Source of the DNA: Utricularia gibba
Taxonomy: Eukaryota > Streptophyta > Magnoliopsida > Lamiales > Lentibulariaceae
NCBI GenBank assembly: GCA_002189035.1
Contig: NEEC01000002.1
Coordinates: 4,487,001-4,551,000 of the forward strand
DNA: 64,000 nucleotides
Direction: 5' to 3'
Positions 34,449 to 46,009 of the stretch are shown here, one piece after another. A program made the translations under genes and the position numbers. The notes beneath the pieces were generated by a model. The model made no database searches. It had not been told where the DNA came from and was given only the letters and a program-made list of their open reading frames with translations. How positions within the stretch are numbered: position 1 is the stretch's first letter; each line of letters starts with the position of its first letter.

Positions 34449-35430
34449 ATGGGGAAATCATATCGAAAAATGACCAACAAGGGCATCCCCTACTTCAAGC
34501 AACATGCAGAAATGTTCAAATCTCAAGTACCTACACTTTGATGAAGAAGAATTTACAGCTAGGTACAATGAGGTAAAAGGGGCAAGGGTGCTACCTTGTC
34601 GGGTCATAGATTTCGAAATATTGGTAGAATTGGGCATAGTTACTGGAATTCATTCAACTTTAGAGGATTATGTGCTGCTTGCTTTATGTGATTTGACCTG
34701 TCGTTCTTATGTTGAATTAATGTATGAACTTGCTTGTACCTTTTGTTATGAGAAACCAGAAACTGTGCTTGCACCATCAGCCATCACGTTTAAATTCTAG
34801 GAAAGAATTTCTCATTATCAATTGCTGAATGGAATGTAGCTTTAGGTTTTTGTACAGAACATCATGTTGAGTCCCATGAATTTGCTACCTCATTGTTTGA
34901 TTATCTTGATGATTTTGATGCTGAAGAGGTTTATGAAATTTTAACTGATCAACATGTGATAGAATTTAAATCCAAAGGGATGAAAGCTGATTTATTTACA
35001 AACCCTACTATGCGAAATGTTCACTTGGTTGTTTCTACTGTGCTGTTTGGTAGGGCCTTAGGATTCAATTCTCTGTACAAACGTAATTTGTTTGTCAAAG
35101 GTTATGCTCTGATAAAATTTCTGAGTTGGAATTCTTGCATGTAGAAACGAAATTGGCCCCTCTTGATGCTCATTTTCTTAAAACTGCTAGACTAATTCGG
35201 GCACGAGGAAGTGGATTTGTTTTTAAGTCTCTTGCAGGACTTTAAGGGGAGGCACCTCCAGTGAAAGAAAAGAGAAAAACCCCTGATCAGACAGCCATGA
35301 CCCAAAGGAATGGGAAAGTTTTCTGCTGAACTGAAAGGATTGACATGATAAATGATAGGCTTGGGAATTTGCTAAGGAAGTGAAGGAACTAAAATAGGGA
35401 GTGAAGAACTCCTCCCTAACCAAGTAACAT
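34449..35430 (+). pseudogene. A2 copy of the Athila-type 3' ORF, N-terminally shortened
   Basis: From MGKSYRKMTNKGIPYFKQHAEM (34449) the sequence follows the C-terminal domain of the A1 frame: RYNEVKGARVLPCRVIDFE, LVELGIVTGIHSTLED (34561-34670), DQHVIEFKSKGMKA (about 34948-34990) and FGRALGFNSLYKR (about 35047-35085). It ends near SLAGL at 35235 with scattered stops and frameshifts. The basic and acidic N-terminal third present in A1 is absent. Confidence 0.75.
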
Positions 35431-36227
35431 CGCTGCATTGTCTTAGTTTTATTTTTATTTTTATTTTATTTTCTAGGGCATTAGTCTAAGTTAGGAGTAA
35501 TTTAGTAGTTCGATACTAGGATCAGGAGAATTTTGCAAGCTATTTGAGGAATTTTCATATGCACGCGTGATGCTTTTCATAAAGTACAGGATGCATGAAT
35601 TTTGTTTTAACCGTTTCTTCACCTGTGAGCATGAATTTTAACCTACTTATCTTTGTGAGGTAGCAACATGTGGGATGAATTCTGATTTGTGCAATCGAGA
35701 TTTTTTTGTGCAAGCTGACATATTTGGTTCTTTCATGGATACTGGTGGTTGAAAGGCTTATAGAGAGATGAAAAAAAAAGAGGGGGTCAGAAAAGCATCA
35801 TCATAAAAAAAGCGATGAGACCCCATGTCTTGAAAAGCAACACACAATTAAAAAGCGTGTGTAGACAACAGAGTAAAGAGAGAAGGGAGGTTACGAGAAT
35901 GACTCAGAGGAGTTCAGGAGTAGGAAACCCTCAGGAGAAATAAGGAGAGGAGTGCTTGGCCCACACTCTATATACAAAGGAGGGGAGCAAAAATTGCCTG
36001 AGTTAAGCTTGGAACTTTCCCTACTCTTGATCTCTATAAAAAATGAAAAGTGACCACTAGTATCCCATTGAAAGTCTAACTATGTCATGTTAGCTTATTT
36101 AATTTTTGAAGGCACTTATTTTGATGAAATTCACATGTATGCTTGAGTGATTACCTGTCTTGCACACTGGCTCCTGTTAGTCTTAGTTAGGACTTGAGGA
36201 CAAGTCTAGTGTTGTTGTAGCATAATG
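35431..36227 (+). other. A2 3' untranslated tail
   Basis: There is no gene. A T-rich run (35448-35474) and the next 200 bases match the A1 tail at 16310-16080 in inverse orientation, which is how the left edge of A1 was traced. An A/G-rich stretch near 35765-35950 could include the polypurine priming region, but I cannot pin it. Confidence 0.5.
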
Positions 36228-37118
36228 TGATAACACATATTTTTAAGTGATTGAGTGCGTGGAAAAGATTCATATTATGCTACAAAATTAAGCTTAATTG
36301 TCTGTTTCTATATTTTTGCACATAAGTACCGTAGGAGTGCACTTTTAGTCTTAGTTGGGACTAAATCACAGATTTAGTCCCAACCTTCTAACAGTTCCCT
36401 TCGAGCAATGCAGCATAGGTCGTAACACAAACCCCAAGGAGCTGAGTATGAGCAGTGTGGTAGCAGAAAAGGTGATAAAAGTCTGAAAAAGAGTACACAC
36501 AAAGTCCAAGGAGGTGAAAAATGAAGATTTTGGACAAAAAGGAAAAAAGGTGAGGAGAGAAGGTAGATCTCCCCTTGGAGACTCACGAACACAATTTCTA
36601 GGAAGGTTTTCTGGGGAGGAAGAAGAAGGAAGACAAACAGGAACGAAGCTGAAGTTCAAGATTATTTTCTTTTTTCAAAGAACATTACTCCTAGCTAAGA
36701 GTAGCTAGTGACGTTTTTCAGTTTTTTTGTTGACACTTCACATTACTTGATTGTTTGCTTTCTGGTATTTGACTGTGAAATGAGCACACTGTGGGTGATA
36801 TTTTCTTTTCCACTGTCATTTATCTTAAGCATGAGTGGCTAAGTAGTTAGGGGGGGTGCCTTGGGGTAAAAATGGGAGAAACATGTTAATCAATCTTTAG
36901 ATCTAAACAGCCATGAGTCACGCCAATTCCTTAACAAACCAGGATAGATCCAGGAGGAGGAAGTAGTAAAACCCAACTTAACAACCCTAATTAGAGGTAG
37001 ACCAAAGATTAGGGGGAAAAATAAGAATCCGAGTAGACCTAATCTTGTGAGTTAGTTGTATGATTTGTGGTGAGTTTGTTTAGTGATTAGCATACATCCC
37101 TTAGAAGTCCCAAGGCAT

Positions 37119-37438
37119 TGTTGATGCAAGAAAAAGAGAGTCTAGGGAAGTAACAAAAAGGTAATGCTTCTGAGATCACCTTGGATGAAAAACGACTCAT
37201 GAACAATAAGAATGACCAAAACCCTCATTCACGCATTCCTAGTAGGGTTTATATATACCCAATACCTAGGTTACCCAACAGTGGGCCACAATTATTGAAA
37301 ACACACAAAAAGCCCAACAACTCGAATCCAACACTTCCATGCTCGAACTCAACACCTTTTATCTGAAATATAACATTATGACACAAGATTAGTGCTTCCA
37401 ATCACCTTCAAACTTTGGATTGAGGCTGATCTCCAACA
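37119..37438 (-). repeat. C2 3' LTR
   Basis: TGTTGATGCAAG to CTGATCTCCAACA. It differs from the right LTR by TCTAGGG/TCTTGGG, AAAAAGG/AAAAAAG and AACCCTC/AACCTTC. A TATATATACCC stretch near 37250 may be the promoter core. Confidence 0.93.
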
Positions 37439-37946
37439 CTCCCCCCAGACCGAGATCTCCCAACTTGAGAAAGTCTTCTATAGTCATGAGATTCATGTTC
37501 TTCCTTGCTAGCTCAAACTGAACTCTATTCAAACCTTTGGTGAGCCCATCAGCAAGCTGATTCCCACTCTCAACATACTGCACTTTAATCTTCTTCTCCT
37601 TGATGTAATTCCTTATGACATGATACCTGATTCTTATGTGCTTGGCTTTGCTGAAGTTCGTTGGATCTTTGGCAATGGAGATTGCAGCTCGATTATCCAT
37701 AAGCAGATGTGTAGCTTCCTTTTGTATGAATCCAAGTTCGTTTAGCATCTGCCTCAACCAAACACAATAGTTCGAAGCATATGCTGCTGAGATGTATTCT
37801 GCTTCAGCTGTTGATTGTGCTACCACTTTTTGTTTCTTCGAAAACCAGACTACAGGACTCTTATTTAAGAAGAAGAGTGCACCAGATGTGCTCTTGCTAT
37901 CTTCAGCCATACCATAATCACTATCTGAGTAGGCTCTAAGTTTCAA
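37389..37946 (-). pseudogene. C2 RNase H
   Basis: This is the terminal copia domain: LRAYSDSDYGMAEDSKSTSGAL, WFSKKQKVVAQSTAEAEYISA, LLMDNRAAISIAKDP, KHIRIRYHVIRNYIKEKKI. Residues typical of the active site (D in YSDSDYG, E in AEAEY, D in MDN) are present. It lies one frame off the upstream RT frame, which overlaps it by four bases (RT stops at 37943), so the polyprotein is broken here unless the base is a sequencing error. The stop falls inside the 3' LTR. Confidence 0.85.
37439..37449 (-). other. C2 polypurine tract
   Basis: Immediately inside the 3' LTR the minus strand reads TCTGGGGGGAG, a purine run in the place where plus-strand DNA synthesis is primed in LTR retrotransposons. Confidence 0.75.
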
Positions 37947-39450
37947 GACTGGTTTTTCACCTTCATAGGGATAAACAATCCGAAATCAGTAGTAGATTTT
38001 ATGTACCTGAAAGCTCTTTTCACAGCTGCCATGTGAGTTGTTGTTGGTTTGTTGAGGAAGCGAGATAAGACATTTACACAAAAACACAAGTCAGGCCTTG
38101 TATGCTGGAGATAAATGAGGCTTCCAATCATACTTCTATAAGTAGTGGCATCCACATTCTTTCCCTGATTGTTCTCTCCAATCACTTGTTTGTAATCCAA
38201 AGGCGTTTTTGAAGGATTGACATCTTTGAACCCAAACCTTTCAAGAAGTTCATTACAGTACTTTTTCTGAGATATGAATGTTCCAACACCTTCAAGTTGA
38301 TGAATTTCCATGCCTAGATAATAGGACATCATTCCAAGGTCAGTCATCTTGAATTCATTTTTGAGAAGGGCTTTGAATTCCTCAATCTTCCTTTCATTAT
38401 CTGAGGTAATCATAAGATCATCCACATATAAGCTAATAAATAAACGATCATCTTCTTTTCCTTTAACATGTAATGAGTAATCACTATATGTTTTTCTGAA
38501 ACCAATACCCTGGAGAAAGTTATCCATGCGTTCATTCCATGCTCTAGGAGCTTGCTTCAACCCATAGAGAGATTTCTTTAGCTTCAATACCTTGTCTTCA
38601 TGACCTGACACTTCGAAGCCCTTTGGTTGTTCAACAAAAACAACCTCCTCCAACACACCATTCAAGAACGCAGTCTTGACATTCATGTGATGCACTTTCC
38701 ATCCATGAGCAGCTGAAATGGCAAGAAGTACTTTAATCGTGTCATATCTTGCTACTGGTGCAAAAATCTCATGAAAATTTATTCCTTTGATCTGACTATA
38801 TCCTTTGGCTACTAATCTAGCCTTATATTTGTTGATAGAGCCATCTGCATTCATCTTGGTTTTGAATAACCACTTGAGGCCAATAGGTTTGAAACCCCTA
38901 TCCTTGGATTTCTCAACTAATTCCCATGTTTCATTTTCAAGTATAGAATTCATTTCTTCCTTCATGGCCTCTCTCCATTTAGGATTTTGTACAGCCACTT
39001 CAAATGATGTTGGATCTCCTGTCAATAATCCAGCCAAAATATCAGCCACAGCATCTTGGACATCATCATTCAACTTGGAGAAACTTATTGTAGGAGCCTT
39101 GTTTCTTTTGCTTCTTCTAATGTCATTAACATGACTATCTTCATTATCTATTGAATCTCTGATGTTTTTGCGTTTCCTCCTTTGCCAATCACGATCAGAT
39201 GGGTAATAATCTTCATCATCAGTATCAGGTTCCTCTCCATTAGATTCATCTGTTGATGAGTCTTCTACATTCGTGCCTTGCTCTTCTTCTGAGATTTCGA
39301 AATTCCCATCTGAAGGTTGAACATTGGCCTGATGAGATCGTCCATATAGGGGTTCAGAGTTTGATTCTGAATTCTTATTGGACGAGCCATCTTGATTTGT
39401 GACCTTCTCCTCCTCTTGAGCTGGAAAATTCTCATCTGAATGCTGATCAT
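37943..39450 (-). pseudogene. C2 reverse transcriptase with acidic leader
   Basis: The leader (39450-39080) is acidic and repetitive, with DTDDEDYYPSDRDW and SIRRSKRN-like motifs shared with C3. The RT frame (39073-37943) has WREAMKEEMNSILENETWELV, KARLVAKGYSQIKGINFHEIFAPVAR, MNVKTAFLNG, GLKQAPRAW, LYVDDLMITSDN (the catalytic YVDD), LGMMSYYLGMEI and PDLCFCVNVLSRF. The RT domain itself is open and keeps its active site. It is separated from integrase by a frame change near 39470 and from RNase H by another near 37945. Confidence 0.88.
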
Positions 39451-40305
39451 TTACTTGATTTGAATCTTCATGAACGATTCTGAAGTTTCTTGGTTTGTTG
39501 AATTGCTGGAAGAGAAGTTTTGAGGCATGTGTGTCCAGAGGTCTCCTTTCACATGGGTGCTATGTCTTTCAAGACTTTTATGAGCTTCTGCATCATTCAG
39601 AGCAATGCAATCATCAATTAAAGTATACCTTGCACCTTCATCAAAAGTGACATCATGGCTGAGGATAAATTTCTTCTGTTGAGGTAGATAAACTTTATAT
39701 CCCTTGGTAGTGTTGCTATAACCAACAAATACACCAGATACAGATTTCTTTTCAAGTTTTCCTCGTTTTTGGTCTGGTATATGAGTAAAACACAGACTAA
39801 CAAAGATTTTGAGATGATCAACCTTTTTAATATAACCATGCCATTTTTCATGGGCGGTTTTTCCACTAATCGCCCTTGAGGGAAGCAAGTTCAACAGATA
39901 TACAGATGTAGATACCGCTTCAGCCCAGAAACTTACAGGAAGACCTTTCTCAAACAATAGGCATCTTGACATATCAAGGATTGTTCTGTTTCTCCTTTCA
40001 CATATACCATTCTGTTGTGGAGAATATGGTACGGTGAATTGATGCATGATTCCCTCATTTTCACAGAACATTCTCATGCTATTATTGTAGAATTCGCCTC
40101 CATTGTCTGATCTAATCATCTTCAAAGAGCATCCACTCTGATTCTCAACCATCACTTTGAATTTTCGAAAGATATGAGGAACTTCTGACTTGCTTTTAAG
40201 AAAGTAAACCCAACAATAACGTGAATAATCATCAATGAATGTAACAAAGTATCTACTCCCCCCTAATGAACATTCCTTAAATGGTCCACAAACATCTGTA
40301 TGCAC
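39451..40305 (-). pseudogene. C2 integrase core and C-terminal region
   Basis: The open frame reads HTDVCGPFKE, YFVTFIDDYSRYCWVYFLKSK, RSDNGGEFYNNSMRMFCENEG and PQQNGICERRNRTILDMSRCLL. It therefore holds the D, D, E residues of the integrase active site. KKSVSGVFVGYSNTTKGYKVY follows. The residues DQKRGKLEKK at about 39775-39745 mark exactly where C1 stops and C3 starts. The upstream part of integrase is in another frame. Confidence 0.88.
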
Positions 40306-40367
40306 AAGCTCTAATTTCTCCTTTGCTACTGAATCACTGGAATAAAAGGCTTTCTATACTGTTTACC

Positions 40368-41570
40368 TTAATGACACACTTCACATATGGCATTAGCAAA
40401 CTTGATGTCTTTCAATTCCAGTACTTCCTTATTCTTCTGCAATATTTTCAGATTGTTGAAGCTATAGTGCCCAAAACGTTTGTGCCAAAGGCTGCTTTGA
40501 TCTTGAAGTGAGAAAATACAACTTTTATGATCACTGACCATGATTTGGTAGAGGTTGTAGGTGGTCAACACAGCATGGAATTCAATCTTCGTTTTTGGAT
40601 CAGCAACCTTAAATGTAGTGGTTATACCACCAGCATCTTTTATCAGCTCAATGTCAAAACCTTGCCTGCTCAATTGGCCAAAGCTCAACAGGTTCTGTTT
40701 GAGGTTTGGTGAATAATAAACATCATCAACTTGAACAATTCCTTCTTTTAGCAAGAGTAAAATGCTTCCTTTGCCCACAATGCCAATATTTTCACCAGTG
40801 CACGTGCTTACCTCCTTCCCAATCCTTTCAAGCTTGAGAAATGACCTTGTATCACAACATACATGATAGGAGGCGCCAGAGTCCAAGTACCAGCCTTTAG
40901 CATCTGAGGCTACTGTCATTAGAGCACACTCATACTCAAAAGGATCTTCAAAAGATATTTCTGGCTCATTTTCAAAGTAGGTAAAGGATGCATGTGATTT
41001 CTCTTCCCTGGAAGTAGCCTTCTTGTTATGCTCAACTTTTATTGGATTTGACATTCCACATACCTTGTCAAGATGGCCTCTTTGATTGCATTTCGTGCAC
41101 AAAGCATCAGGCTTCCACCAACAAAACTCACTCCCGTGATTCTGTTTGTTACAATGCTTGCAAGCATTTGTGCTTAAAGTCCAACAATCTTCACTCTTAT
41201 GGTTGGATTTGTCACAATGCCTGCACTTCTGATTGCCCATCGTTGATGTGGGGATTGACGTTGGTGATTGTTTGATGGCTGTTGATTTGACATCCTTGAT
41301 ATTGTTAATTGCACCTGAGTTTATATTCATATTCTGCATTTTGGTGAGGAGAGCAGCTTCACCATAAGTTTTCTCAACTTCATAACCATCTCTTAGCTCC
41401 AATCTCTTTTCTGTAGATTGCAACTCAATCATGAACTCTCTAAATGTTGGCTCTGGTGTAACAGGATATTCAGGATATAATTGATGGAGCTTTCCTTCAA
41501 TAATGTCAAGGATTTTTCTTTCTGTCTCAAGTGCACATAACTTTGGCTCGAATCTTGCAGGTAGGCTCAT
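40368..41570 (-). pseudogene. C2 gag C-terminus, zinc knuckles, protease, integrase N-terminus
   Basis: The 400-codon frame holds FREFMIELQSTEKRLELRDG, knuckle repeats CRHCDKSNHKSEDCW and CTKCNQRGHLDKVC, the protease site YLDSGASYHVCCD, DDVYYSPNLKQNLLSFGQL and the integrase zinc start LWHKRFGHYSFNNL. It ends at a TAA (40368) after CEVCH where C1 has CAA. A further frame change at about 40350 separates it from the integrase core. It overlaps the gag frame by four bases; C1 has one extra C at the matching point. Confidence 0.88.
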
Positions 41571-42049
41571 GATTCCTTGCTAATCACCTTTTGATCCTCA
41601 AGTTTTTCCCCCAATCCTCGAATCTCCTTCACAAGCTTCGCAGTACGTTCATAATAGACTTGTATGGTTTCATTGTCTAACATTTTGTTCCTCTCAAAGT
41701 CCTCCAGCTTGTTTTTACATAATATTTCTCTCAGTTTGGCATCACCTTCATAATGGGATTTGAGAGTATCCCATATTTCTTTTGCTGATTGACACTCTGC
41801 AATATCATCAAATAGATGTTCAGAGATGGCTTGATACAAGGCATCCATTGCTTCATCTTTTCTCTGTTGAAGATATTCAGCTTCCTCTTGCTGTTCTGAT
41901 GTGGATTTGCTTGTTATTGTAATCGTCGGAATCTCCCTTTCAACAACATCCCAAATCTTTCTGACCCGCAGGTAGCTACGCATCTTTTTGACCCAGCTTC
42001 CATACCCTGAACCATCAAATATTGGAGGTCCTCTACCAGATGCCATCAT
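41567..42049 (-). pseudogene. C2 gag N-terminal part
   Basis: It starts at the first of two adjacent ATGs (42049): MMASGRGPPIFDGSGYGSWVKKM, then WDVVEREIPTI, MDALYQAISEHLFDDIA, KNKLEDFERNKMLDNETIQVYYER. This is the usual copia gag (UBN2-type) fold. One missing C (AAGGAATC against AAGGCAATC in C1) at about 41575 shifts the frame and ends it at KES, cutting gag from the knuckles. The open frame extends upstream to 42277, but that part is LTR and leader. Confidence 0.85.
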
Positions 42050-42155
42050 AGCCACCGCTTGAAAAGCTTTGGGTTGATACTTTGTAATCCACCAAGTAAA
42101 AAACGCTGAACGGTAAATAAAATACTGAAACGAGCACTGGTTTGAGAACCTTACT

Positions 42156-42487
42156 GCTCCGATACCATGTTGATGCAAGAAAAAGAGAGTCTTGGGAAGT
42201 AACAAAAAAGTAATGCTTCTGAGATCACCTTGGATGAAAAACGACTCATGAACAATAAGAATGACCAAAACCTTCATTCACGCATTCCTAGTAGGGTTTA
42301 TATATACCCAATACCTAGGTTACCCAACAGTGGGCCACAATTATTGAAAACACACAAAAAGCCCAACAACTCGAATCCAACACTTCCATGCTCGAACTCA
42401 ACACCTTTTATCTGAAATATAACATTATGACACAAGATTAGTGCTTCCAATCACCTTCAAACTTTGGATTGAGGCTGATCTCCAACA
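42156..42487 (-). repeat. C2 5' LTR and primer-binding site
   Basis: The LTR is 42168-42487, 320 bp. Directly inside it (42156-42167) the minus strand reads TGGTATCGGAGC, the plant initiator-Met primer site (TGGTATCAGAGC) with one change. GGCAT follows on the right (42488-42492). Confidence 0.92.
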
Positions 42488-42765
42488 GGCATCACCCATT
42501 CTCTTCCAAAAAACAACCGAGCTCCAGAATTTATTACTTTTCTTTACTGTATTTCGTTTTAGTTCTGCCTTAGTCCTAGTTAAAACCAATTTTACCAACG
42601 TGACATTGATTCCTTGCATTGACCTTCACATAGCAAGCATCTAGCTACTTGTGTTCGACCCTAATCACTATCCTCATAATTGTTTTATGCTTGAAGGTGT
42701 ATTAGGTTATAAATTCATTTGATTGCAAGATTTACATTTACGACATGTGAATTTTTCGTTTATCA

Positions 42766-42928
42766 GGAGGCGGTGTCATGTTGGATGGAAACAAGGGAGA
42801 CGTTGTAGGAAGAGGTTTAGTGCGGTATGAGAAACGGAAGGTCCTCCATGTTTTTGCACAAGATGCATGGTTTTCGTGTCGTAGTTTTCATGAAAAGAAT
42901 GATTGGTCGGTTTCTAACGAGGAGTGTT
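42766..42928. repeat. Tandem array unit C, right part
   Basis: Directly after the A2 LTR, GGAGGCGGTGTCATGTTGG matches unit A at about 29310 and unit B at about 31268. The match ends at GAGGAGTGT (42928), after which unrelated sequence leads into another LTR. Confidence 0.75.
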
Positions 42929-42961
42929 AGGTTTCTGCAAGTAGAGGGTGAGTGAATTGGA

Positions 42962-43760
42962 TGATAAACGAAAATTTCTTTAAATCGTTGTAAGAATGGA
43001 AATCTTCGTATCAAATAAATTTATAAACCCTACTATTCATAACATACAAGTTCAGAGAACATATATAGTGGTTTTTGGGGTTGATCAAAGAGCAAGTGCT
43101 TAACAAGTGTTTTCTTAGATGCAAAATCTCATTGTAGATGTTACTCTTAGTCTAAGCTCAAACGAACACTAGTAGGCAAGTCCAATAAACAATATCAAAT
43201 CTCAATGCTGAAATTAGCAAATACTGTTTTTAATACAAAGTAACACTGAGATGTCTTTAGGGTATGCATGTGACATGGTGCTAAGGTTCCTAACTTAATC
43301 TTCAAAGTTTCTATACTCACAATTCCAAACAACCTAACTCTAACCAGGTCATTCATCATGTTCTCAGCTAATATAGTCCCCAATATCATCATCAGCATCA
43401 CAATTAGGTCTACTCGCATGCAAAGTATATCCAATTCTATTGGTTATACCCTTGACTAATACTTACTGTCTCTACTTTGATTTGTTACTCTATCTTTAAA
43501 TCAAGCTTTTGAGTTGTGAAGTTACTTATTCCCCCCCTTAGGTCTATCCCAAGGGATGATATAAACAAATGCTAAGAAACAATGATTAGTTATATTATAA
43601 ACCCTAGTCTCACATCACCATTCTACACCTTAAGACATCTCTAATGTTTAGCTGCAATATGTTTTAGCTGTGCAAAAGGCACTTTTCGCCGAAAGCAGCT
43701 GCCTTCTGAGCAAACAAAGTCGAGCGGGAGCAAGGAGAACTGTGTTTCTCCGGCGAATAG
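42962..43760 (-). repeat. Athila-like LTR fragment A4
   Basis: It starts TGATAAACGAAAATTTC like the A3 solo LTR (59246) and follows it with insertions through a 'TTATTCCCCCCTTAGGTCTA' type block (about 43525-43545) and a TTAAGACATCTCTAATGTTTAGCT block. Similarity fades at about 43760, without the GTTATCA end, so the fragment is truncated. Confidence 0.65.
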
Positions 43761-44788
43761 CTCTGGTCAGCCTCATATCTACGTCTCCAGACCGTGTTTT
43801 TGCCCAAAACTTCAATTTTTAGCAAATTTTAACAGAAGCAGCTTGATTCTTTTATTCGCGTTTTTTTGCACTTTCGTTGTTGTTGAACATACTACTGTTA
43901 CTTCCTACGTTTTCATACTTTCTATTACAGTCTAGTGCGTTGTTGTGAACGAGAAATCCCGTATAAAGCTTATTTCAGCCTATGAATATGTTCTTGGTTC
44001 AGCCCTTCATGTTTGGTTTTGAGTTTAACATGCTATTTATTATTTCTGCGAACCTTTGCTCCTTTATTAAGCGTTTTAAATTATTTTCAAGCTGAGTTTA
44101 AGCCTATGGGCTCTCTTGAGTGACACAAGAGCTAGATCCTGGTGTGAAACCTAAACAAAACACCTTCACTTTATATTTTCTACACATCCATGTTATTTTC
44201 TATGCTCTTTCACCATTGCAACTCATTTATTTCAGCTACTGCTATTTTACGTCTTATGCGCATTAGAGTTAAACCCCTAGAAAAACACCCTTGTTTCCAT
44301 TACATGTAGAGGACTTCAGGAAATTACAACCATTCCCTGCGGATTCGACCCTTACTTGCCACACTACATTAATTTCTGTGATTTGTGTAGTAAAATAGCT
44401 AGGTTTATAAATTTCATTTGATGCGTTGCGCGACATTTAGTGATGATCCGCAGGAAGATAATGAAGTGTATTTAAAGAATGATGAGGAGTTTGCCCAAGT
44501 GAATACATTAGAGACAAAGATTATTCCACCAGAATCAATTACTAGGAGTAAGAGCAAGATGCTTGAAGATACACTTAAGGTCCTACTCAATACTATTGGA
44601 ATCAAACATGGGCTTGAAAACATCCTATCAAAAGAGTTCACTTTCTCTGCCACTACAATGTTCATATTATCTCTTTCGGATTTGTGTTGCGACCTGTGCT
44701 GCATCGCTCGAAGGAAACTATTAGAAGGTTGGGACTAAAAAAACAAAAAAACTATTAGAAAGTTGGCCCTATCATGTGGTATCAAAGC
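43761..44788 (+). other. LTR-derived mosaic with a primer-site-like motif
   Basis: Around 44336-44420 a CCCTGCGGATTCGACCCTTAC stretch and the following ATTTGATGCGTTGCGCGACA look like the U5 end of a gypsy LTR. A short frame (44418-44640) reads PPESITRSKSKMLEDTL, similar in kind to the ITRSR peptide near the 3' end of some gypsy pol frames. 44682-44740 resembles an inner part of the Athila LTR. 44777-44788 reads TGGTATCAAAGC, initiator-Met primer site like, two bases after ATCA. I cannot resolve one element from these parts. Confidence 0.4.
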
Positions 44789-46009
44789 TAATCTTTCTGT
44801 TCTTCATTTCCTATCTAGCTATCTTGTTATTTCTATCGAAAACAAAAAAAAAAAAAAACTTGAAATGCTTGTGGAATGCAGATCTTATCTTTGTTGTTGC
44901 TGAAAGCAAAATGAAAGGGGTTCCTTATTTTGAGTTTTAGCATTTTGATCTTCTTTTTTTTTGCTGAAAAAAAAAAGGAAAAAAACATGCTGAAGGCAGA
45001 AAGAAGAAGCATGGGTCTTTTCTCTTATCATGAGCAATCTTATTTTGTATTTTTAAGGGCCATCATATTATCCATTTCAACAAGCAATCCTTTTATTTTA
45101 GTGTCATTGCTAGTTGCATCAAACCACTATTTCTATTGTGAGAAGTAACCTCTATTTTATCATTCCAAGGAGTAAGGAATTGTCTATCTTCCCTTATACT
45201 CTCTTGCAAAGAGGTACAAGAATTGCCCGATGGTGTTCCACCTTGGATGAATGGGAAGATAATAGGCACAACCGTGGTCACTCATAGAGGAAATGGAGAG
45301 TAACTAACAAAATGTAGAGGTGGGAGTCTCCCAACCCAAAAGGAAAGCTTTTTAGCTGTAACCAACCATGCGAAGCAAGCAACCAAAAGCAAGTTGAAGT
45401 TAGAGAGAAGGTAGAGAAAAATCGTAGAAAGATAAAACAAAGTCTAAAACTAAAACTAGAATGAGAAAAGTCTTCTTTTCGTCTAAACTTCATGGCCCAT
45501 TAATTTGCTATTGTCTTTGAGTGCCTGCAAGGAACCTGCTTCTCTAACACTATAGCAATCATGCTTTTTTTCTATCAACCGCAACTGTGACACACCTGTC
45601 AAGGCTCATCAATAGGCACATTCTTTCAAAAATCAAGGAGAATTTCATTTCGGAGAAGATGTCATTTGTCACCTTTTGTAGCTACCTTTCTCCATATTCT
45701 GCCACATGCACATCCATAGCCAAACGTAAACACATCAAAACTGACAAAAAGATTAGATCAAACAGAATAATTATGATAATTACCCTGATAAAAATAAAAC
45801 CTAGAACTTATATTATGGATTCCTAGTATGAGTTTAATCACATCTAGAAAAAGACGCAAAAGATGATCGTAAAATCACCCTTAACACTAGCCTTTGCAAC
45901 ACAACATTAGTGTGAGTTTTTATAGTCTCCATGACTCTCACCAGAATGCCAGCCTTCATGTGATTAGGGACCTCAATACAGCATCTTCTTGAAAACCGGT
46001 TGGGTTTTT
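44789..46009. other. Intergenic DNA, nothing recognised
   Basis: A-runs at 44840-44857 and 44970-44985 are the only notable features. No coding or repeat family was recognised in this stretch. Confidence 0.5.

Larger units (their letters stand above)
37119..42487 (-). mobile_element. Copia element C2, structurally complete and young
   Basis: A 5369-bp element with two 320-bp LTRs (37119-37438 and 42168-42487) that differ at three positions by eye, a primer site, a purine tract and gag, protease, integrase, RT, RNase H in copia order on minus. It is flanked by GGCAT on both sides. The site is intact in the A1 LTR. The same family gives C1 and C3. Its frames carry several breaks (see the gene entries). 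Confidence 0.93.
33034..42765 (+). mobile_element. Athila-type element A2, 5'-truncated and internally deleted, holding copia C2
   Basis: A2 enters at the gag-protease linker; 5' LTR, primer site and gag are missing. It lacks RT, RNase H and integrase, keeps a decayed 3' ORF and untranslated tail, and ends with a 3' LTR from 36228 to 42765 that is split by C2. The order and similarity to A1 make the lineage clear. The left junction is inside the element, so no target duplication exists. Confidence 0.85.
36228..42765 (+). repeat. A2 3' LTR, interrupted by copia C2
   Basis: The LTR runs TGATAACACATA (36228) to 37118, is broken by C2, and resumes at 42493 to end TTTATCA at 42765. The two parts total about 1164 bp, against 1174 for the A1 LTR. 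GGCAT (37114-37118 and 42488-42492) is the C2 target duplication. Host unit C sequence follows directly. Confidence 0.87.

Noticed and set aside
44336-44360. GGATTCGACCCTT, inverse B-box-like
   Set aside because: The context fits the U5 end of an LTR, where this motif is common; no tRNA fold was found.
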